DNA of 64,000 nt from Azospirillum canadense (GTDB lineage: Bacteria > Pseudomonadota > Alphaproteobacteria > Azospirillales > Azospirillaceae). Both the position numbers and the translations under genes were made by a program. Positions 34,631-43,998 of the stretch are shown here, piece by piece (positions within the stretch are counted from its first letter, which is position 1; each line of letters begins with the position of its first letter). The notes under the pieces were generated by a model that saw only the letters and a program-made list of their open reading frames with translations, ran no database searches and had not been told where the DNA came from. The stretch lies in the NCBI RefSeq assembly GCF_025961225.1, contig NZ_JAOQNG010000001.1, positions 471,001 through 535,000 on the forward strand, in the 5' to 3' direction.

Positions 34631-35467
34631 ATGAAGTCCTCGCTGAAGGCGGCCTGCGTGCAGGTGAACGCGGGCCCGGAGATCGGTCCCAACCTGCTGG
34701 CGGCGGGCGATCTTGTGCGCCGGGCGCGCGACGCGGGCGCGGACTTCATCGCCATGCCCGAGAACGTCAGCCTGATCGTCCAAGGCCGCGCCAAGGTGCT
34801 GGAGCGCGTGAAGCCGGAGGCTGAGCATCCCGCCGTTCCCTTCTTCGCCGATCTGGCGCGGGAGACAGGGGCGTGGCTGCTCGCCGGCTCGCTCGGCATC
34901 CTTTTGGAGGAAGGGCGGGTCGCCAACCGCAGCTACCTGTTCGACAGCGACGGCCGCATCGCCGCGACCTACGACAAGGTCCACATGTTCGACGTGGACC
35001 TGAAGGGCGGCGAGAGCTATCGCGAATCGGCCACCTTCCGGCCGGGCGACCGCGCGGTGGTCGTCAACTCGCCCTGGGGCGGAGTCGGGCTGACCATCTG
35101 CTACGACGTGCGTTTCGCCTACCTGTACCGGGCGTTGGCCCAGGCGGGTGCGCGCATTCTCACCGTCCCGGCCGCCTTCACCGTGCCGACGGGCCGCGCC
35201 CACTGGCACGTGCTGCTGCGCGCCCGCGCCATCGAGACGGGCTGCTTCGTCATCGCCCCGGCGCAGACGGGCACCCACGACCAGGGCCGCCAGACCTACG
35301 GCCATTCCCTGATCGTCTCCCCCTGGGGCGAGGTGCTGGGCGACGGCGGCGAGGAGGTGGGGATCACCGTCGCCGACCTCGACCTGGACCGCGTGGAGGA
35401 GGCCCGCCGCATGGTCCCGGCCCTGACCCACGACCGCGAGGTCGCGGTCGAGCGAATCGGCTTCTGA
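34631..35467 (+). CDS. Carbon-nitrogen hydrolase (Nit1/Nit2-like amidase)
   Basis: A 278-aa nitrilase-superfamily amidase. The Glu-Lys-Cys triad is visible: E44 in [11 protein letters not shown], Lys in [20 protein letters not shown], and Cys in [20 protein letters not shown]. Sequence [20 protein letters not shown] is family-typical. Nit1-type enzymes repair deaminated glutathione and Nit2 hydrolyses omega-amides; adjacency to glutaredoxin makes deaminated-glutathione amidase the better guess. ATG 34631 has GGAG 6 nt upstream, whereas ATG 34619 overlaps grxC; the 12-nt longer form is possible. Confidence 0.88.
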   Translation: MKSSLKAACVQVNAGPEIGPNLLAAGDLVRRARDAGADFIAMPENVSLIVQGRAKVLERVKPEAEHPAVPFFADLARETGAWLLAGSLGILLEEGRVANRSYLFDSDGRIAATYDKVHMFDVDLKGGESYRESATFRPGDRAVVVNSPWGGVGLTICYDVRFAYLYRALAQAGARILTVPAAFTVPTGRAHWHVLLRARAIETGCFVIAPAQTGTHDQGRQTYGHSLIVSPWGEVLGDGGEEVGITVADLDLDRVEEARRMVPALTHDREVAVERIGF

Positions 35468-35474
35468 GGGGTTC

Positions 35475-36311
35475 TTACCCCGCCCGCCGGGCGGTGACGA
35501 CCATGCGCCGGCTGTCCACGGTCCAGGGGGCAGCCTCGAAGTCGCCGGCCAGCGACTCGATCGTAAAGCCGGTCGTGTCCAGCATCAGTTCCAGCTCGTA
35601 GCGGAAGATCATCCGCCACGTGAAGTCGAACTCGGTCACCGCAATCCGGCCGTCGGGCAGCAACTCGTCGTACCAGCCGTAGAGGCGCTGGCACTGCCGC
35701 TCGTCCAGCCGCCCGACCAGCGCGTTCTTGACGAAGCGGTTGCCGGTGTGCGGATTGCGCCGCGGCATCGAGGGCGACGGCTTGGTCTCCGCGTCCATGG
35801 GCAGGGTCAGCGGGTTCATGACGTCCAACGCCAGCCGCCCACCCGGCGCCAGATGCGCCGCGACGGAGGCGAGCGCGCGCCGCTCCGTCGCAAGATCCGG
35901 GATCAGCATCAGCACGTTGAAGGGGATCGCGGCAAGGCGGAAGCCACGCTCCGGCAGGTCGAGCGTGGTCGCGTCCTGCTGCACGATGCGGACGCGCTTC
36001 TGCACCTCCGGCGGCTCCATCGCCAGCTTGGCGCGCAGCTGGTCGAGCATGGCGGCGGAGAGGTCGACCGCCCAGACCTCCACCCCGGCGCGGGCCAGCG
36101 GGATGGTCAACCGGCCGGTGCCGCAGCCGACCTCCAGCACCGGGCCGCCGGCGGCCACCGCCGCGTCGCGGTAGAAGGCCACGTCGCCCAGCATGCCGAT
36201 GCGGGCCAGCACCGCCGCGTCCTCGGCCCGCGCCTCCCCGATCTCCAGCGACGGGTAGTCGCCGTCGTAGTAGAGGATGCTGCCGTCGGCTTCGGGTACG
36301 TCCTTGTTCAT
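35475..36311 (-). CDS. Class I SAM-dependent methyltransferase
   Basis: A 278-aa methyltransferase with an unusual N-terminal 35 residues ([20 protein letters not shown]). The SAM site is [20 protein letters not shown] (motif I), [17 protein letters not shown] and [10 protein letters not shown]. Motif IV is [20 protein letters not shown]. The C-terminal half ([20 protein letters not shown]) resembles small-molecule methyltransferases, and the substrate is unknown. ATG 36311 is chosen over an in-frame ATG at 36365 as it follows a GGGGGG tract at a reasonable distance. It is convergent with the Nit-like gene (7-bp gap) and divergent from tsaD. Confidence 0.82.
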   Translation of the reverse strand: MNKDVPEADGSILYYDGDYPSLEIGEARAEDAAVLARIGMLGDVAFYRDAAVAAGGPVLEVGCGTGRLTIPLARAGVEVWAVDLSAAMLDQLRAKLAMEPPEVQKRVRIVQQDATTLDLPERGFRLAAIPFNVLMLIPDLATERRALASVAAHLAPGGRLALDVMNPLTLPMDAETKPSPSMPRRNPHTGNRFVKNALVGRLDERQCQRLYGWYDELLPDGRIAVTEFDFTWRMIFRYELELMLDTTGFTIESLAGDFEAAPWTVDSRRMVVTARRAG

Positions 36312-36406
36312 CGCTGCGCCCCCCTGCGGCAAACCCATGGGAGACCCCTTGGATTTCAGGGCCAAGACCCTATACCAGAGGCTCGGAGACGGCTAGTTTG
36401 ACGGCC

Positions 36407-37480
36407 ATGATCGTTCTTGGAATCGAAACGAGCTGCGACGAGACGGCGGCCGCCATCGTCAGCGACGCGCGGGAGATCCGCGCCGACGTGGTGCTGTCGC
36501 AGCTGGATGACCACACGCCCTACGGCGGCGTGGTGCCGGAAATCGCCGCGCGCGCCCATCTGGAGCATCTGGACGGGCTGATCCGCCGCGCCCTGGACGA
36601 TTCTGGCCTGGGCCTGGACGGCATCGACGCGGTGGCGGCGACCGGCGGGCCGGGCCTGATCGGCGGCGTGATCGTCGGGGTGATGACCGCCAAGGCCATC
36701 GCCGCCGCGCGCAAGCTGCCCTTCGTTGCGGTGAACCATCTGGAAGGCCACGCCCTGACCGCGCGGCTGACCAACGACGTGCCCTTCCCCTACCTGCTGC
36801 TGCTGGTCTCCGGCGGGCACTGCCAGTTGCTGGTGGTGGAGGGGGTGGGCAAGTACAGCCGTCTCGGCACCACCATCGACGACGCGGTGGGGGAGGCCTT
36901 CGACAAGACCGCCAAGTTGCTCGGGCTCGGCTATCCCGGCGGACCGCTGGTGGAGAAGGCGGCGGCGCGCGCCACCGACTCTGGGCGCTTCGACCTGCCG
37001 CGCCCGATGGTCGGGCGGCCGGGCTGCGACTTTTCCTTCTCCGGCCTGAAGACCGCCGTCCGGCGCCATGTGGAAGAATTGGGAACGCCCCTCTCGCCGG
37101 AGGATCAGGCCGACCTCGCCGCCGCCTTCCAGCGGACCGTGGCGGAGGTGCTGGCCGACCGCTGCGCCCGCGCCATGCGCCGCTTCAAGGAACTGCACCC
37201 GCAGGGCGGCGCGTTGGTGGTGGCCGGCGGAGTCGCCTCCAACAAGACCCTGCGCGCCCGTCTGCAGACCCTGGCGGACAAGGAGGGCATGCCCTTTGTG
37301 GCGCCGCCGCTCCGACTGTGCACCGACAACGCGGCGATGATCGCCTGGGCCGGCATCGAGCGGCTGCGGCTGGGCCATACCGACCCGCTGAGCTTCGCCC
37401 CGCGCCCGCGCTGGCCGCTCGACCCCACCGCCAAGCCGGCGATCGGCAAGGCGGGCGTCGGCTCCGGCGTGAAGGCGTGA
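36407..37480 (+). CDS. tsaD: tRNA N6-adenosine threonylcarbamoyltransferase TsaD
   Basis: TsaD, with TsaB, TsaE and TsaC, makes t6A37 in tRNAs that read ANN codons. The 357-aa protein begins [20 protein letters not shown] and contains the metal site HLEGHA (H111, H115), [59 protein letters not shown] and [13 protein letters not shown] used ATG 36407; a TTG at 36398 has GGAG 9 nt upstream and would add three residues. A GNAT gene follows after 8 bp, and gpsA after that, as in many bacteria. Confidence 0.97.
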   Translation: MIVLGIETSCDETAAAIVSDAREIRADVVLSQLDDHTPYGGVVPEIAARAHLEHLDGLIRRALDDSGLGLDGIDAVAATGGPGLIGGVIVGVMTAKAIAAARKLPFVAVNHLEGHALTARLTNDVPFPYLLLLVSGGHCQLLVVEGVGKYSRLGTTIDDAVGEAFDKTAKLLGLGYPGGPLVEKAAARATDSGRFDLPRPMVGRPGCDFSFSGLKTAVRRHVEELGTPLSPEDQADLAAAFQRTVAEVLADRCARAMRRFKELHPQGGALVVAGGVASNKTLRARLQTLADKEGMPFVAPPLRLCTDNAAMIAWAGIERLRLGHTDPLSFAPRPRWPLDPTAKPAIGKAGVGSGVKA

Positions 37481-37488
37481 GGGATCCC

Positions 37489-37968
37489 ATGATGGCCGAT
37501 CCCATTCCGGGCCTCACCTTCCGCACGGCCGGGCGGCGCGATGTGCCCGACCTTGTCCAGCTGATCGCCGACGACGCGCTGGCCATCGGCGGCGACTCCG
37601 ACCCGCGCGACCCGCTCTATGGGGAGGCCTTCGACCGCATGGCCGCGCAGCCTGGCAACCGGATGGTGCTGGCGGAGCTGGACGGTCGGCCGGTCGGCTG
37701 CTTCCAGCTCACCGTTGTGCACGGGTTGGGGCGCAGGGGCGCCGCGCGGGCGACCATCGAATCCGTCAAGGTGGCGAGCGACCTGCGCGGTCGGGGAATC
37801 GGCGGCGCCATGATGCGGCACGCCGTCGACCTCGCCCGCGCGGAGGGCTGCGCCCTGGTGCAGCTGACCACCCAGACCCGGCGGACGGACGCCCACCGTT
37901 TCTACAAGAGGCTGGGCTTCCAGGACTCGCACATCGGCATGAAGCTGGATTTGACCCGCGACGGGTGA
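37489..37968 (+). CDS. GNAT-family N-acetyltransferase
   Basis: A 159-aa GCN5-related acetyltransferase. Motif A for acetyl-CoA is VASDLRGRGIGGAMMRHAVD (the R/Q-x-x-G-x-G/A signature as RGRGIG), the strand before it is TIESVKVAS, and the C-terminal part QTRRTDAHRFYKRLGFQDSH matches motif B. The region GGDSDPRDPLYGEAFDRMAA is specific to this subgroup. Substrate unknown; its position between tsaD and gpsA is often occupied by RimI-type enzymes, but this is not typical RimI. ATG 37489 has GAGGG 5 nt upstream. Confidence 0.88.
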   Translation: MMADPIPGLTFRTAGRRDVPDLVQLIADDALAIGGDSDPRDPLYGEAFDRMAAQPGNRMVLAELDGRPVGCFQLTVVHGLGRRGAARATIESVKVASDLRGRGIGGAMMRHAVDLARAEGCALVQLTTQTRRTDAHRFYKRLGFQDSHIGMKLDLTRDG

Positions 37969-38050
37969 GAGCGCCGCTTGCGGGGCAGGGCGCGGATTGC
38001 CTAAACAATCCTCCGGACAGCGGGACGCAAAACGGGGGCGGGGTGTCATC

Positions 38051-39061
38051 ATGGCGGCAACTGGGTATCAGCGCATCGGCGTGATCGGCGGCGGCGCCTG
38101 GGGCACGGCGCTGGCTCTGGCGGCGCTCCGCGCCGGGCGGGAGGCGGTGCTGTGGGCGCGGGAGCCCGCGGTGGTGGAGGCCATCAACGGCGGCCACGAG
38201 AACCGCGACTACCTGCCGGGCGTGCCGCTGCCCGCAGACCTGCGGGCGACCGGCGATCTGTCGGCGGTCGGGGCCTGTGACGCCGTCCTGCTGGTCACCC
38301 CGGCGCAGCACCTGCGCGCCGGCTGCACCCAGCTGTCGTCCCATCTCCGCCCCGGCACGCCGGTGGTGATCTGCGCCAAGGGCATCGAACTGGACAGCCA
38401 CGTCCTGATGAGCGAGGCGGCGGAAGCCGCCCTGCCGGCGGGAACGCCGCTCGCCGTGCTGTCCGGCCCGACCTTCGCGGCGGAGGTCGCGCGCGGCCTG
38501 CCGACCGCGGTGACACTGGCCTGCGCCGACCCGACCATCGGCTCCGCCCTGGTGGAGGCGCTGGGCAGCCGCACCTTCCGCCCCTACCTGTCCGACGACG
38601 TCATCGGCTCCCAGGTCGGCGGGGCGGTGAAGAACGTGCTCGCCATCGCCTGCGGCGTGGTGGAGGGGCGCCAGCTGGGCGACAACGCGCGGGCGGCGCT
38701 GATCACGCGCGGGCTGGCGGAGATCACGCGGCTCGCCCTGGCGCTCGGCGGTCGGGCGGAGACGCTGATGGGGCTGTCGGGGCTGGGCGACCTGACGCTG
38801 ACCTGCTCCAGCCTGCAATCGCGCAACATGTCGCTGGGGGCGGCGCTGGGCGCCGGCCGGACGCTGGCCGAGGTGCTGGGCGAGCGCCGCTCCGTGGCGG
38901 AGGGCGTCTACACCGCCGCCGCGGTGGTGGGGCTTGCCGCGAAACGGGGCGTGGACATGCCGATCTGCGCGGCGGTGGACGCCATCCTGAACCGCGGCGC
39001 CGGCCTGGACGACACCATCGCCGGCCTGCTCGCGCGACCGTTCCGCGGCGAAGGGCACTGA
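38051..39061 (+). CDS. gpsA: Glycerol-3-phosphate dehydrogenase [NAD(P)+]
   Basis: GpsA reduces dihydroxyacetone phosphate to sn-glycerol-3-phosphate for phospholipid synthesis. The 336-aa protein has the nucleotide-binding start RIGVIGGGAWGTALALAALR, LLVTPAQHLR, CAKGIELDSHVLMSEAAEAA, LSGPTFAAEVARGLPTAVTL, the catalytic Lys in GGAVKNVLAIACGVVEGRQL, and GLSGLGDLTLTCSSLQSRNM. ATG 38051 starts just before the first strand; an in-frame start 54 nt upstream lies in intergenic sequence. It ends 27 bp from the convergent tam gene. Confidence 0.97.
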   Translation: MAATGYQRIGVIGGGAWGTALALAALRAGREAVLWAREPAVVEAINGGHENRDYLPGVPLPADLRATGDLSAVGACDAVLLVTPAQHLRAGCTQLSSHLRPGTPVVICAKGIELDSHVLMSEAAEAALPAGTPLAVLSGPTFAAEVARGLPTAVTLACADPTIGSALVEALGSRTFRPYLSDDVIGSQVGGAVKNVLAIACGVVEGRQLGDNARAALITRGLAEITRLALALGGRAETLMGLSGLGDLTLTCSSLQSRNMSLGAALGAGRTLAEVLGERRSVAEGVYTAAAVVGLAAKRGVDMPICAAVDAILNRGAGLDDTIAGLLARPFRGEGH

Positions 39062-39088
39062 TCCGCGCTTCAGCCGTAAGGGGGCGCG

Positions 39089-39853
39089 TCACACCCGCGC
39101 GACGATGAACAGGCGCTTGAAGGGGAACAGGGTGTTTCCGTCGGGACGCTGCGGGTAGGCGGCCTCCAGTTTGGCGCGGTAGGCGGCGAGGAAGGCGTCC
39201 AGCTCCTCCCCCTGCAGCGTTTCCATGACCGGGACCAGCGTGGTGCCGCGGGTCCATTGCAGGACCGGAACGTCGCCGTTCAGCACCTGGAGGTACTCGG
39301 TCTCCCAGATGTCCACGCGCGCGGCGCGCGGGCTGAGCCAGTCGTAGTAGTCGCGGGGCGCGTGCACCGGCTTGGTGCGCAGCACCTCCTTCAGCTTTTC
39401 GGCCCAGGGGCCCTCTTCTGCCGTCTCGTAGAGCAGGCGGTGCGAGGGGGCCTCGAAGTTGCGGGGCATCTGCACGGCCAGCACGCCGCCGGGGGCGAGC
39501 GTCTGCAACAGCTCCGGGAACAGCCGCTGGTGGTCGTCCAGCCATTGCAGCGCGGCGTTGGAGATCAGCAGGTCCACCGGCCAGTGCGGGCGCCAGTCGC
39601 GCAGGTCGGCCTGTTGCCAGCGCACGCGCGACGCGGTGCCCTCCGCCCAGGTCAGCATGGCGGGGGAATTGTCCACCCCCAGCACGTCGGCGTCCGGCCA
39701 GCGTTCGGCCAGCAGGCGGGCGAGCTGCCCGCCGCCGCAGCCGAGGTCGACGACCGTCCTGGGCTCCATCGACGGCAGCGCCGCCACGAGGTCGTAGGCC
39801 GGGCGCCGGCGCCAGACGTCGAACAGCGCGTACTGATCCGGATCCCACGCCAT
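39089..39853 (-). CDS. tam: Trans-aconitate 2-methyltransferase Tam
   Basis: Tam methyl-esterifies trans-aconitate, a spontaneous and inhibitory product of cis-aconitate. The 254-aa protein starts MAWDPDQYALFDVWRRRPAY, a Tam signature, with motif I VVDLGCGGGQLARLLAERWP, LGVDNSPAMLTWAEG, and LLISNAALQWLDDHQRLFPE. The distal RKDYYDWLSP-like segment (APRDYYDWLSPRAARVDIWE) and LFPFKRLFIVARV are also typical. ATG 39853 is well supported by homology. A small membrane-protein gene lies 38 bp upstream on the same strand. Confidence 0.94.
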   Translation of the reverse strand: MAWDPDQYALFDVWRRRPAYDLVAALPSMEPRTVVDLGCGGGQLARLLAERWPDADVLGVDNSPAMLTWAEGTASRVRWQQADLRDWRPHWPVDLLISNAALQWLDDHQRLFPELLQTLAPGGVLAVQMPRNFEAPSHRLLYETAEEGPWAEKLKEVLRTKPVHAPRDYYDWLSPRAARVDIWETEYLQVLNGDVPVLQWTRGTTLVPVMETLQGEELDAFLAAYRAKLEAAYPQRPDGNTLFPFKRLFIVARV

Positions 39854-39891
39854 GCCCAGCCTCCCCCGTGTTCAGCCGCTGTCGTCCGCTC

Positions 39892-40107
39892 TCAGCCCTC
39901 GGCGTGGCCGCGTTGGCGGGCGATCTGCGCGTCCATGCGGTCGTAGTGCTTGTTGACCATGAAGAAGATGGCCACCACGCAGCCGATGGCCAGGATCCAG
40001 CCACCGTAATAGAAGGCCTCGTCCGCGGCGCGCGACGCCGCCAGCAGACCAAGGAACGCAAGGAGGCCCAGAACGCCCCCGGTGATCCATGTGCCCGTGC
40101 CCTGCAA
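39892..40107 (-). CDS. Small two-helix membrane protein
   Basis: A 71-aa hypothetical protein from a TTG at 40107 with GGGAG about 8 nt upstream (MQGTGTWITGGVLGLLAFLG). Two hydrophobic helices span about residues 8-24 and 34-52 (GGWILAIGCVVAIFFMVN), then a charged tail KHYDRMDAQIARQRGHAEG. A longer frame starts upstream but adds a charged stretch. I do not recognise a family. It sits between the histidine kinase and tam, both on the same strand. Confidence 0.6.
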   Translation of the reverse strand: MQGTGTWITGGVLGLLAFLGLLAASRAADEAFYYGGWILAIGCVVAIFFMVNKHYDRMDAQIARQRGHAEG

Positions 40108-40194
40108 GTCCCGTCTCCCTCCGAATTCGGCCTTCTTGTGTCCGTCCGGCCGGTTGCGATGCGCCACGGATTTTGGGCGAGCGGCGGCCGGAAA

Positions 40195-41613
40195 TCAATG
40201 CGGGATGGCAGGGCGCGCGGCCGGAATTCCCGCCACCGCTCCGCCCTGAAGCTCCAGTGCGAAGGTGGTGCCGGCGGCCGTGCTTTCCACCAGCCGCAAC
40301 TCTCCGCCATGGGCGCGCAGCACCTCCCGCGCGATGGCGAGGCCGAGCCCGATGCCACCGGCCCGCGCCGAGCCGGCGAATGGCTGGAACAGGTTCTCCC
40401 GCGCACGCGGCGGCAGGCCCGGGCCGTTGTCGGCGACCAGCAGGACCAGCGTCCCGTCCCGCCGTTCCGCCGTCACCGCCACCCGGTCGGCCCCGGCCTG
40501 CACGGCGTTGCGGCCAAGGTTGACCAGCGCGCGGGCGAGCTGCACGGCGTCCACCCGGGCGGTCAGGCCCTCCGGCACGGCGTTCTCCCACAGCACTTCC
40601 GACCCGCGCTGGGCGGCGCGCACTTCCGCCGCCGCCTCGTCGACCAGGGCGGCGAGGTTGATGTCGGCTGCATGCAGCGGCAGCACGCCGTCGCGGCTGT
40701 AGGCCAGCGTCTGGCCACACAGCTCCACCGCGCGGTCGATGGCGCCCATCAGCCGGGGCGTCACCCGCCGCACCTCCGGGTCGGCGCTCTCCGACAGGCG
40801 TTCGGACAGCAGGGCGGCGGTCGACAGGATGCCGCGCAGGTCGTGGTTGATCTTGGTGACCGCGGTGCCGAGCGCCGCCAGCCGCTCCCGCTGGCGCAGC
40901 GCGGTGCGCACCGTCTCCTGCATGTCGGCCAGCTCGCGTTCGGCGACGCCGATCTCGTCGGTGCGGGGGCTCGGCTCGATGGGCGGGGTGCCGTCGGGGG
41001 CGCGGCGGAAGGCCACCATGCTGGCGGTCAGCCGCCGCATCGGCCGCACCAGCATCCCGTTCAGCGCCAGGAACACCAGCCCGGCGGTGATCAGCGAGAT
41101 GACCACCGACAGCCCCAGGATGCGGCCGGAGAAGTCGACCATCGCGACGATCATCGGCCGCTCGTCCATCACCATTTCGACCCGGAAGGCCGGGTCCTTG
41201 GGCGACAGGCCGATGACGCGGATGACCCGGTCGCGCGGCTGCGCCAGCGCCCCGAAGGCGTCGGCGATCAGCGACCAGGGCGTGGCGTCCCGCAGGTCGA
41301 ACACGGCGTCCACCCGCGGCGGCATGGAGCGCGACAGCATGTAGACCCGGCTGTCCGGCTGCACCAGCTCCACCGCGTGGGCGCCCACATAGGCCAGCAG
41401 CCGGTTCTGCAAGCCCATGGCGACCATCATGCTGGGCGAGGCCTCCACCGACAGCGCGGCGAGGTGGGCGGCGGCCAGCCGCTCCTCCAGGAAGGTCTGG
41501 CGGAATCGCGCGATGGACGGGGTGTAGATCAGCACCTCCGCCAGCATGACGAACAGCACGGTCAGCACCAGCAGCTTGGCCGACAGGCTTCGCGTCACGG
41601 GGGGAAGGGGCAT
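40195..41613 (-). CDS. Membrane sensor histidine kinase (orphan)
   Basis: A 472-aa HAMP-type sensor kinase. TM1 is about residues 11-30 (SAKLLVLTVLFVMLAEVLIY), a periplasmic loop of 130 residues follows, TM2 about 165-187, then a HAMP region (LNGMLVRPMRRLTASMVAF). The phosphoacceptor is H257 in KINHDLRGILSTAALLSERL, the N box ALVNLGRNAVQAGADRV, G1 DNGPGLPPRARENLFQPF, and G2 GGIGLGLAIAREVLRAHGGE. There is no response regulator next to it. It lies 74 bp downstream of the flavoprotein gene on the same strand, so it may be in the TVP38-flavoprotein operon. ATG 41613 lacks a strong ribosome site. Confidence 0.93.
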   Translation of the reverse strand: MPLPPVTRSLSAKLLVLTVLFVMLAEVLIYTPSIARFRQTFLEERLAAAHLAALSVEASPSMMVAMGLQNRLLAYVGAHAVELVQPDSRVYMLSRSMPPRVDAVFDLRDATPWSLIADAFGALAQPRDRVIRVIGLSPKDPAFRVEMVMDERPMIVAMVDFSGRILGLSVVISLITAGLVFLALNGMLVRPMRRLTASMVAFRRAPDGTPPIEPSPRTDEIGVAERELADMQETVRTALRQRERLAALGTAVTKINHDLRGILSTAALLSERLSESADPEVRRVTPRLMGAIDRAVELCGQTLAYSRDGVLPLHAADINLAALVDEAAAEVRAAQRGSEVLWENAVPEGLTARVDAVQLARALVNLGRNAVQAGADRVAVTAERRDGTLVLLVADNGPGLPPRARENLFQPFAGSARAGGIGLGLAIAREVLRAHGGELRLVESTAAGTTFALELQGGAVAGIPAARPAIPH

Positions 41614-41687
41614 GGGGGCGGCGTCCGGTTCGGGAATGCCGCAAGATAAGCCAGGACGCGGCGGCTGCCCAGCGGGCCGAATTGGTC

Positions 41688-43100
41688 CTACCCGAACCAC
41701 CCGAGGAACCGCACCAGCCCCCGGGTGCGCGGGCCGAACAGGGTGGGGGTGTAGAAGCTGCCGGCCGCGCGCTTGCCGGCTTCCGCCAGGGTGGGGTAGG
41801 GCAGGGTCAGGTTGGCGACGTCGCCCACGCCCATGCGCTTCGCGACGGCGAGGCACCACAGGGCGATCTGCTCCCCCGCGTGGGGACCGGCGATGCCGGC
41901 GCCCAGCAGCCGGCCGCGCTTCGTCACGACCAGCTTCACCAGCCCTTCGGTCTCGGCTTCCGTCCGGGCGCGGTCGTTGCCGGCGAAGGGGGCGGTCAGG
42001 GCCCGGACCCCGTCGCCGTGCCGCTCCCGCGCCGCCGCCTCGGTCAGGCCGACCTGGGCCAGCTCCGGCTCGGCGTAGGTGACCCAGGGCAGGGCGGCGT
42101 AGTCGACCTTGGCGGGCAGCCGGAACAGCGCGTTCCGAATGACGACCGAGGCGTGCTGGCCCGCCACGTGGGTGAAGGCCGGCCCGCCGGTGACGTCGCC
42201 GACGGCGAAGACGCGCCGGTTCGTGGTGCGCAGCCGGGCGTCCACCTCCACGCCTTTCGTGTTCGCCGCGATCCCCGCGGTGTCCAGCCCCAGATCCTCC
42301 ACGTTCGGCGCGCGGCCCGTGGCGACGAGAAGGTCGGAGCCCTCGATCCGCCGACCGTCCTCCAGCACTGCGGCGATGCCGTTGCCGGCCCGCTCCACCC
42401 GCGCGACGGCCGCGCCCTCCAGGATCGCGACGCCCTCCGCGGCCAGCCGCCGGCGCAGCACCTCCACCAGCTCCGGGTCGTCCTTCGGCAGCAGGCGGGA
42501 GCGGACGAGCATCGTCACCCGCGCGCCGAGCCGCCGGTGCGCCTGGGCCATCTCCACCCCGATGGGACCGCCGCCGAGCACCAGCAGATGCTCTGGCGCG
42601 GTGGTCCGTTCGAACAGGGTCTCGTTGGTCAGGAAGGGCACGGCGTCGAGCCCCGGCAGGGGTGGCACGGCGGGGCGGGAGCCGGTCGCCAGCACGAAGC
42701 GCCGCGCCCGCACGGTGATCCCGCCGGCCTCCACGCGGTCCGGCCCGGTGAAGCGGGCGGTGGCGCGGATCACCCGGACGCCCAGCCCCTCGAACCGCTC
42801 CTGGCTGTCGTGCGGGGCGATGGAGTCGATGACGCCGCGGACGTGGCCGTGGACCTGGGCGACGTCGATGGAAGGCTCTTGACCATTCACGCCGAAACGG
42901 CCGGCCCGGCGCACCGTCTCGGCGGCCTTGGCGGCGGCCAGCAGCGACTTCGACGGCACGCAGCCGCTGTTCAGGCAGTCGCCGCCCATGGCGCCGCGCT
43001 CGATCAGCACGGTGTCGGCGCCCATCTGCGCCGCCCCGGCGGCGACCGACAGCCCGCCCGATCCGGCGCCGATCACGCACAGGTCGCAGCGGATCTCCAT
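41688..43100 (-). CDS. FAD-dependent pyridine-nucleotide-disulfide oxidoreductase (MerA/Lpd-like)
   Basis: A 470-aa flavoprotein with FAD site CDLCVIGAGSGGLSVAAGAA, the redox-active disulfide GGDCLNSGCVPSK (C42, C47), NAD(P)H site LLVLGGGPIGVEMAQAHRRL, and second FAD motif RRVFAVGDVTGGPAFTHVAG. The C-terminal active-site position that holds His-Pro-Thr in Lpd reads PYPTLAEAGKRAAG, so the catalytic His is a Tyr, as in mercuric reductase. MerA's terminal Cys pair and NmerA domain are absent. ATG 43100 overlaps the stop of the TVP38 gene (TGATG), so the two are tightly coupled; related bacteria carry such pairs or fusions. Substrate unknown. Confidence 0.9.
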   Translation of the reverse strand: MEIRCDLCVIGAGSGGLSVAAGAAQMGADTVLIERGAMGGDCLNSGCVPSKSLLAAAKAAETVRRAGRFGVNGQEPSIDVAQVHGHVRGVIDSIAPHDSQERFEGLGVRVIRATARFTGPDRVEAGGITVRARRFVLATGSRPAVPPLPGLDAVPFLTNETLFERTTAPEHLLVLGGGPIGVEMAQAHRRLGARVTMLVRSRLLPKDDPELVEVLRRRLAAEGVAILEGAAVARVERAGNGIAAVLEDGRRIEGSDLLVATGRAPNVEDLGLDTAGIAANTKGVEVDARLRTTNRRVFAVGDVTGGPAFTHVAGQHASVVIRNALFRLPAKVDYAALPWVTYAEPELAQVGLTEAAARERHGDGVRALTAPFAGNDRARTEAETEGLVKLVVTKRGRLLGAGIAGPHAGEQIALWCLAVAKRMGVGDVANLTLPYPTLAEAGKRAAGSFYTPTLFGPRTRGLVRFLGWFG

Positions 43101-43843
43101 CACCGGCGCCACCGCTTGCCCAGCACCGGCAGCAGGGACAGCGCCCCCAGCCCGAGCAGCGGCAGCAGGACCTTCGGCGCGAAGACCAAGCCCAGATCGG
43201 GCCGCCCGCCGGCGTCCAGCACCGCGCCCAGCCCGTTGCCGACCGACGCGTAGACCAGCGCCCCCGGCACGATCCCGACCAGCGTGGCGAGCGCGTAGGT
43301 GCCCAGCGGCACGCCCAGCACCGCCGGCACGAGGTTCACCAGCCAGAAGGGGAACAGCGGCACCAGCCGCAGGAACAGCGTGTAGCTGAAGGCGTTGGCG
43401 CGGAACCCGCCCTCCAGCCGCTCCACCCAGGGGCCGGCCTTGGCGCGCAGCAGACCGCCCAACGCGGAGCGCGCAGCCAGGAACACAGCGATGGCGCCGA
43501 GCGTCGCGCCGGCCACGGCGTAGGCGGTTGCCGCCACCGTCCCGAACAGGAAGCCGCCGGCCAGCGTCAGCACGGTCGCCCCCGGCACGGAGAAGGCCAC
43601 GGCCAGCGCGTAGACGCCCACATAGGCGGCGGCGGCCAGCGCCCCGTCCTCCGCGACGAAGCGGGCCAGCGTCTCCCGGTGGGCGGCCAGCGCGTCGAGC
43701 GTCAGGTGCCGGTGCAGCCCCAACGCCAGGGCGAGGCCCAGCCCGGCCAGCAACAGGGCGGGTGGCAGCCAGCGCCGCGCCGCCCCGCGCCTCTGGCGCG
43801 GTCCGTTTCCGCCGTTCGCGAAGCCGTCGTCCATAGCGGCCAT
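43100..43843 (-). CDS. TVP38/TMEM64-family (DedA-like) membrane protein
   Basis: A 247-aa protein with about six membrane segments and the SNARE-associated/VTT domain: YVGVYALAVAFSVPGATVLT, LAGGFLFGTVAATAYAVAG, LFLRLVPLFPFWLVNLVPAV and TLVGIVPGALVYASVGNG. Family members are implicated in membrane lipid scrambling or transport. ATG 43843 has GGAGG 9 nt upstream. It is translationally coupled to the FAD oxidoreductase gene. The N-terminal 25 residues are Gly/Asn/Arg-rich and probably cytoplasmic. Confidence 0.9.
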   Translation of the reverse strand: MAAMDDGFANGGNGPRQRRGAARRWLPPALLLAGLGLALALGLHRHLTLDALAAHRETLARFVAEDGALAAAAYVGVYALAVAFSVPGATVLTLAGGFLFGTVAATAYAVAGATLGAIAVFLAARSALGGLLRAKAGPWVERLEGGFRANAFSYTLFLRLVPLFPFWLVNLVPAVLGVPLGTYALATLVGIVPGALVYASVGNGLGAVLDAGGRPDLGLVFAPKVLLPLLGLGALSLLPVLGKRWRR

Positions 43844-43998
43844 GCCATCCGTCCTCCGCCGTTCCTCATGACCTAGCACCGGCGCCCGGCAACGGCCATT
43901 CACAGCTCGCCCCCCGGCGTTCACCGATCCGTGATCCCGACTCATGGACTTACGCGTATCTCTGGCGCGCGCCGCGCAAGGTTGGTAGTAGGTCGGGC

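Noticed and set aside
39868..41649. 593-aa plus-strand frame over the histidine kinase
   Set aside because: Antisense shadow of the kinase gene with its intact H, N and G boxes.
40195..43080. A 961-aa frame that appears to fuse a long Arg-rich N-terminus to the histidine kinase
   Set aside because: The upstream part is an out-of-frame reading of the flavoprotein gene; the kinase starts at 41613 with its own membrane helix.
41688..43100. Mercuric reductase MerA
   Set aside because: The redox disulfide and C-terminal Tyr fit, but the C-terminal Cys pair, the NmerA domain and any mer genes are missing.
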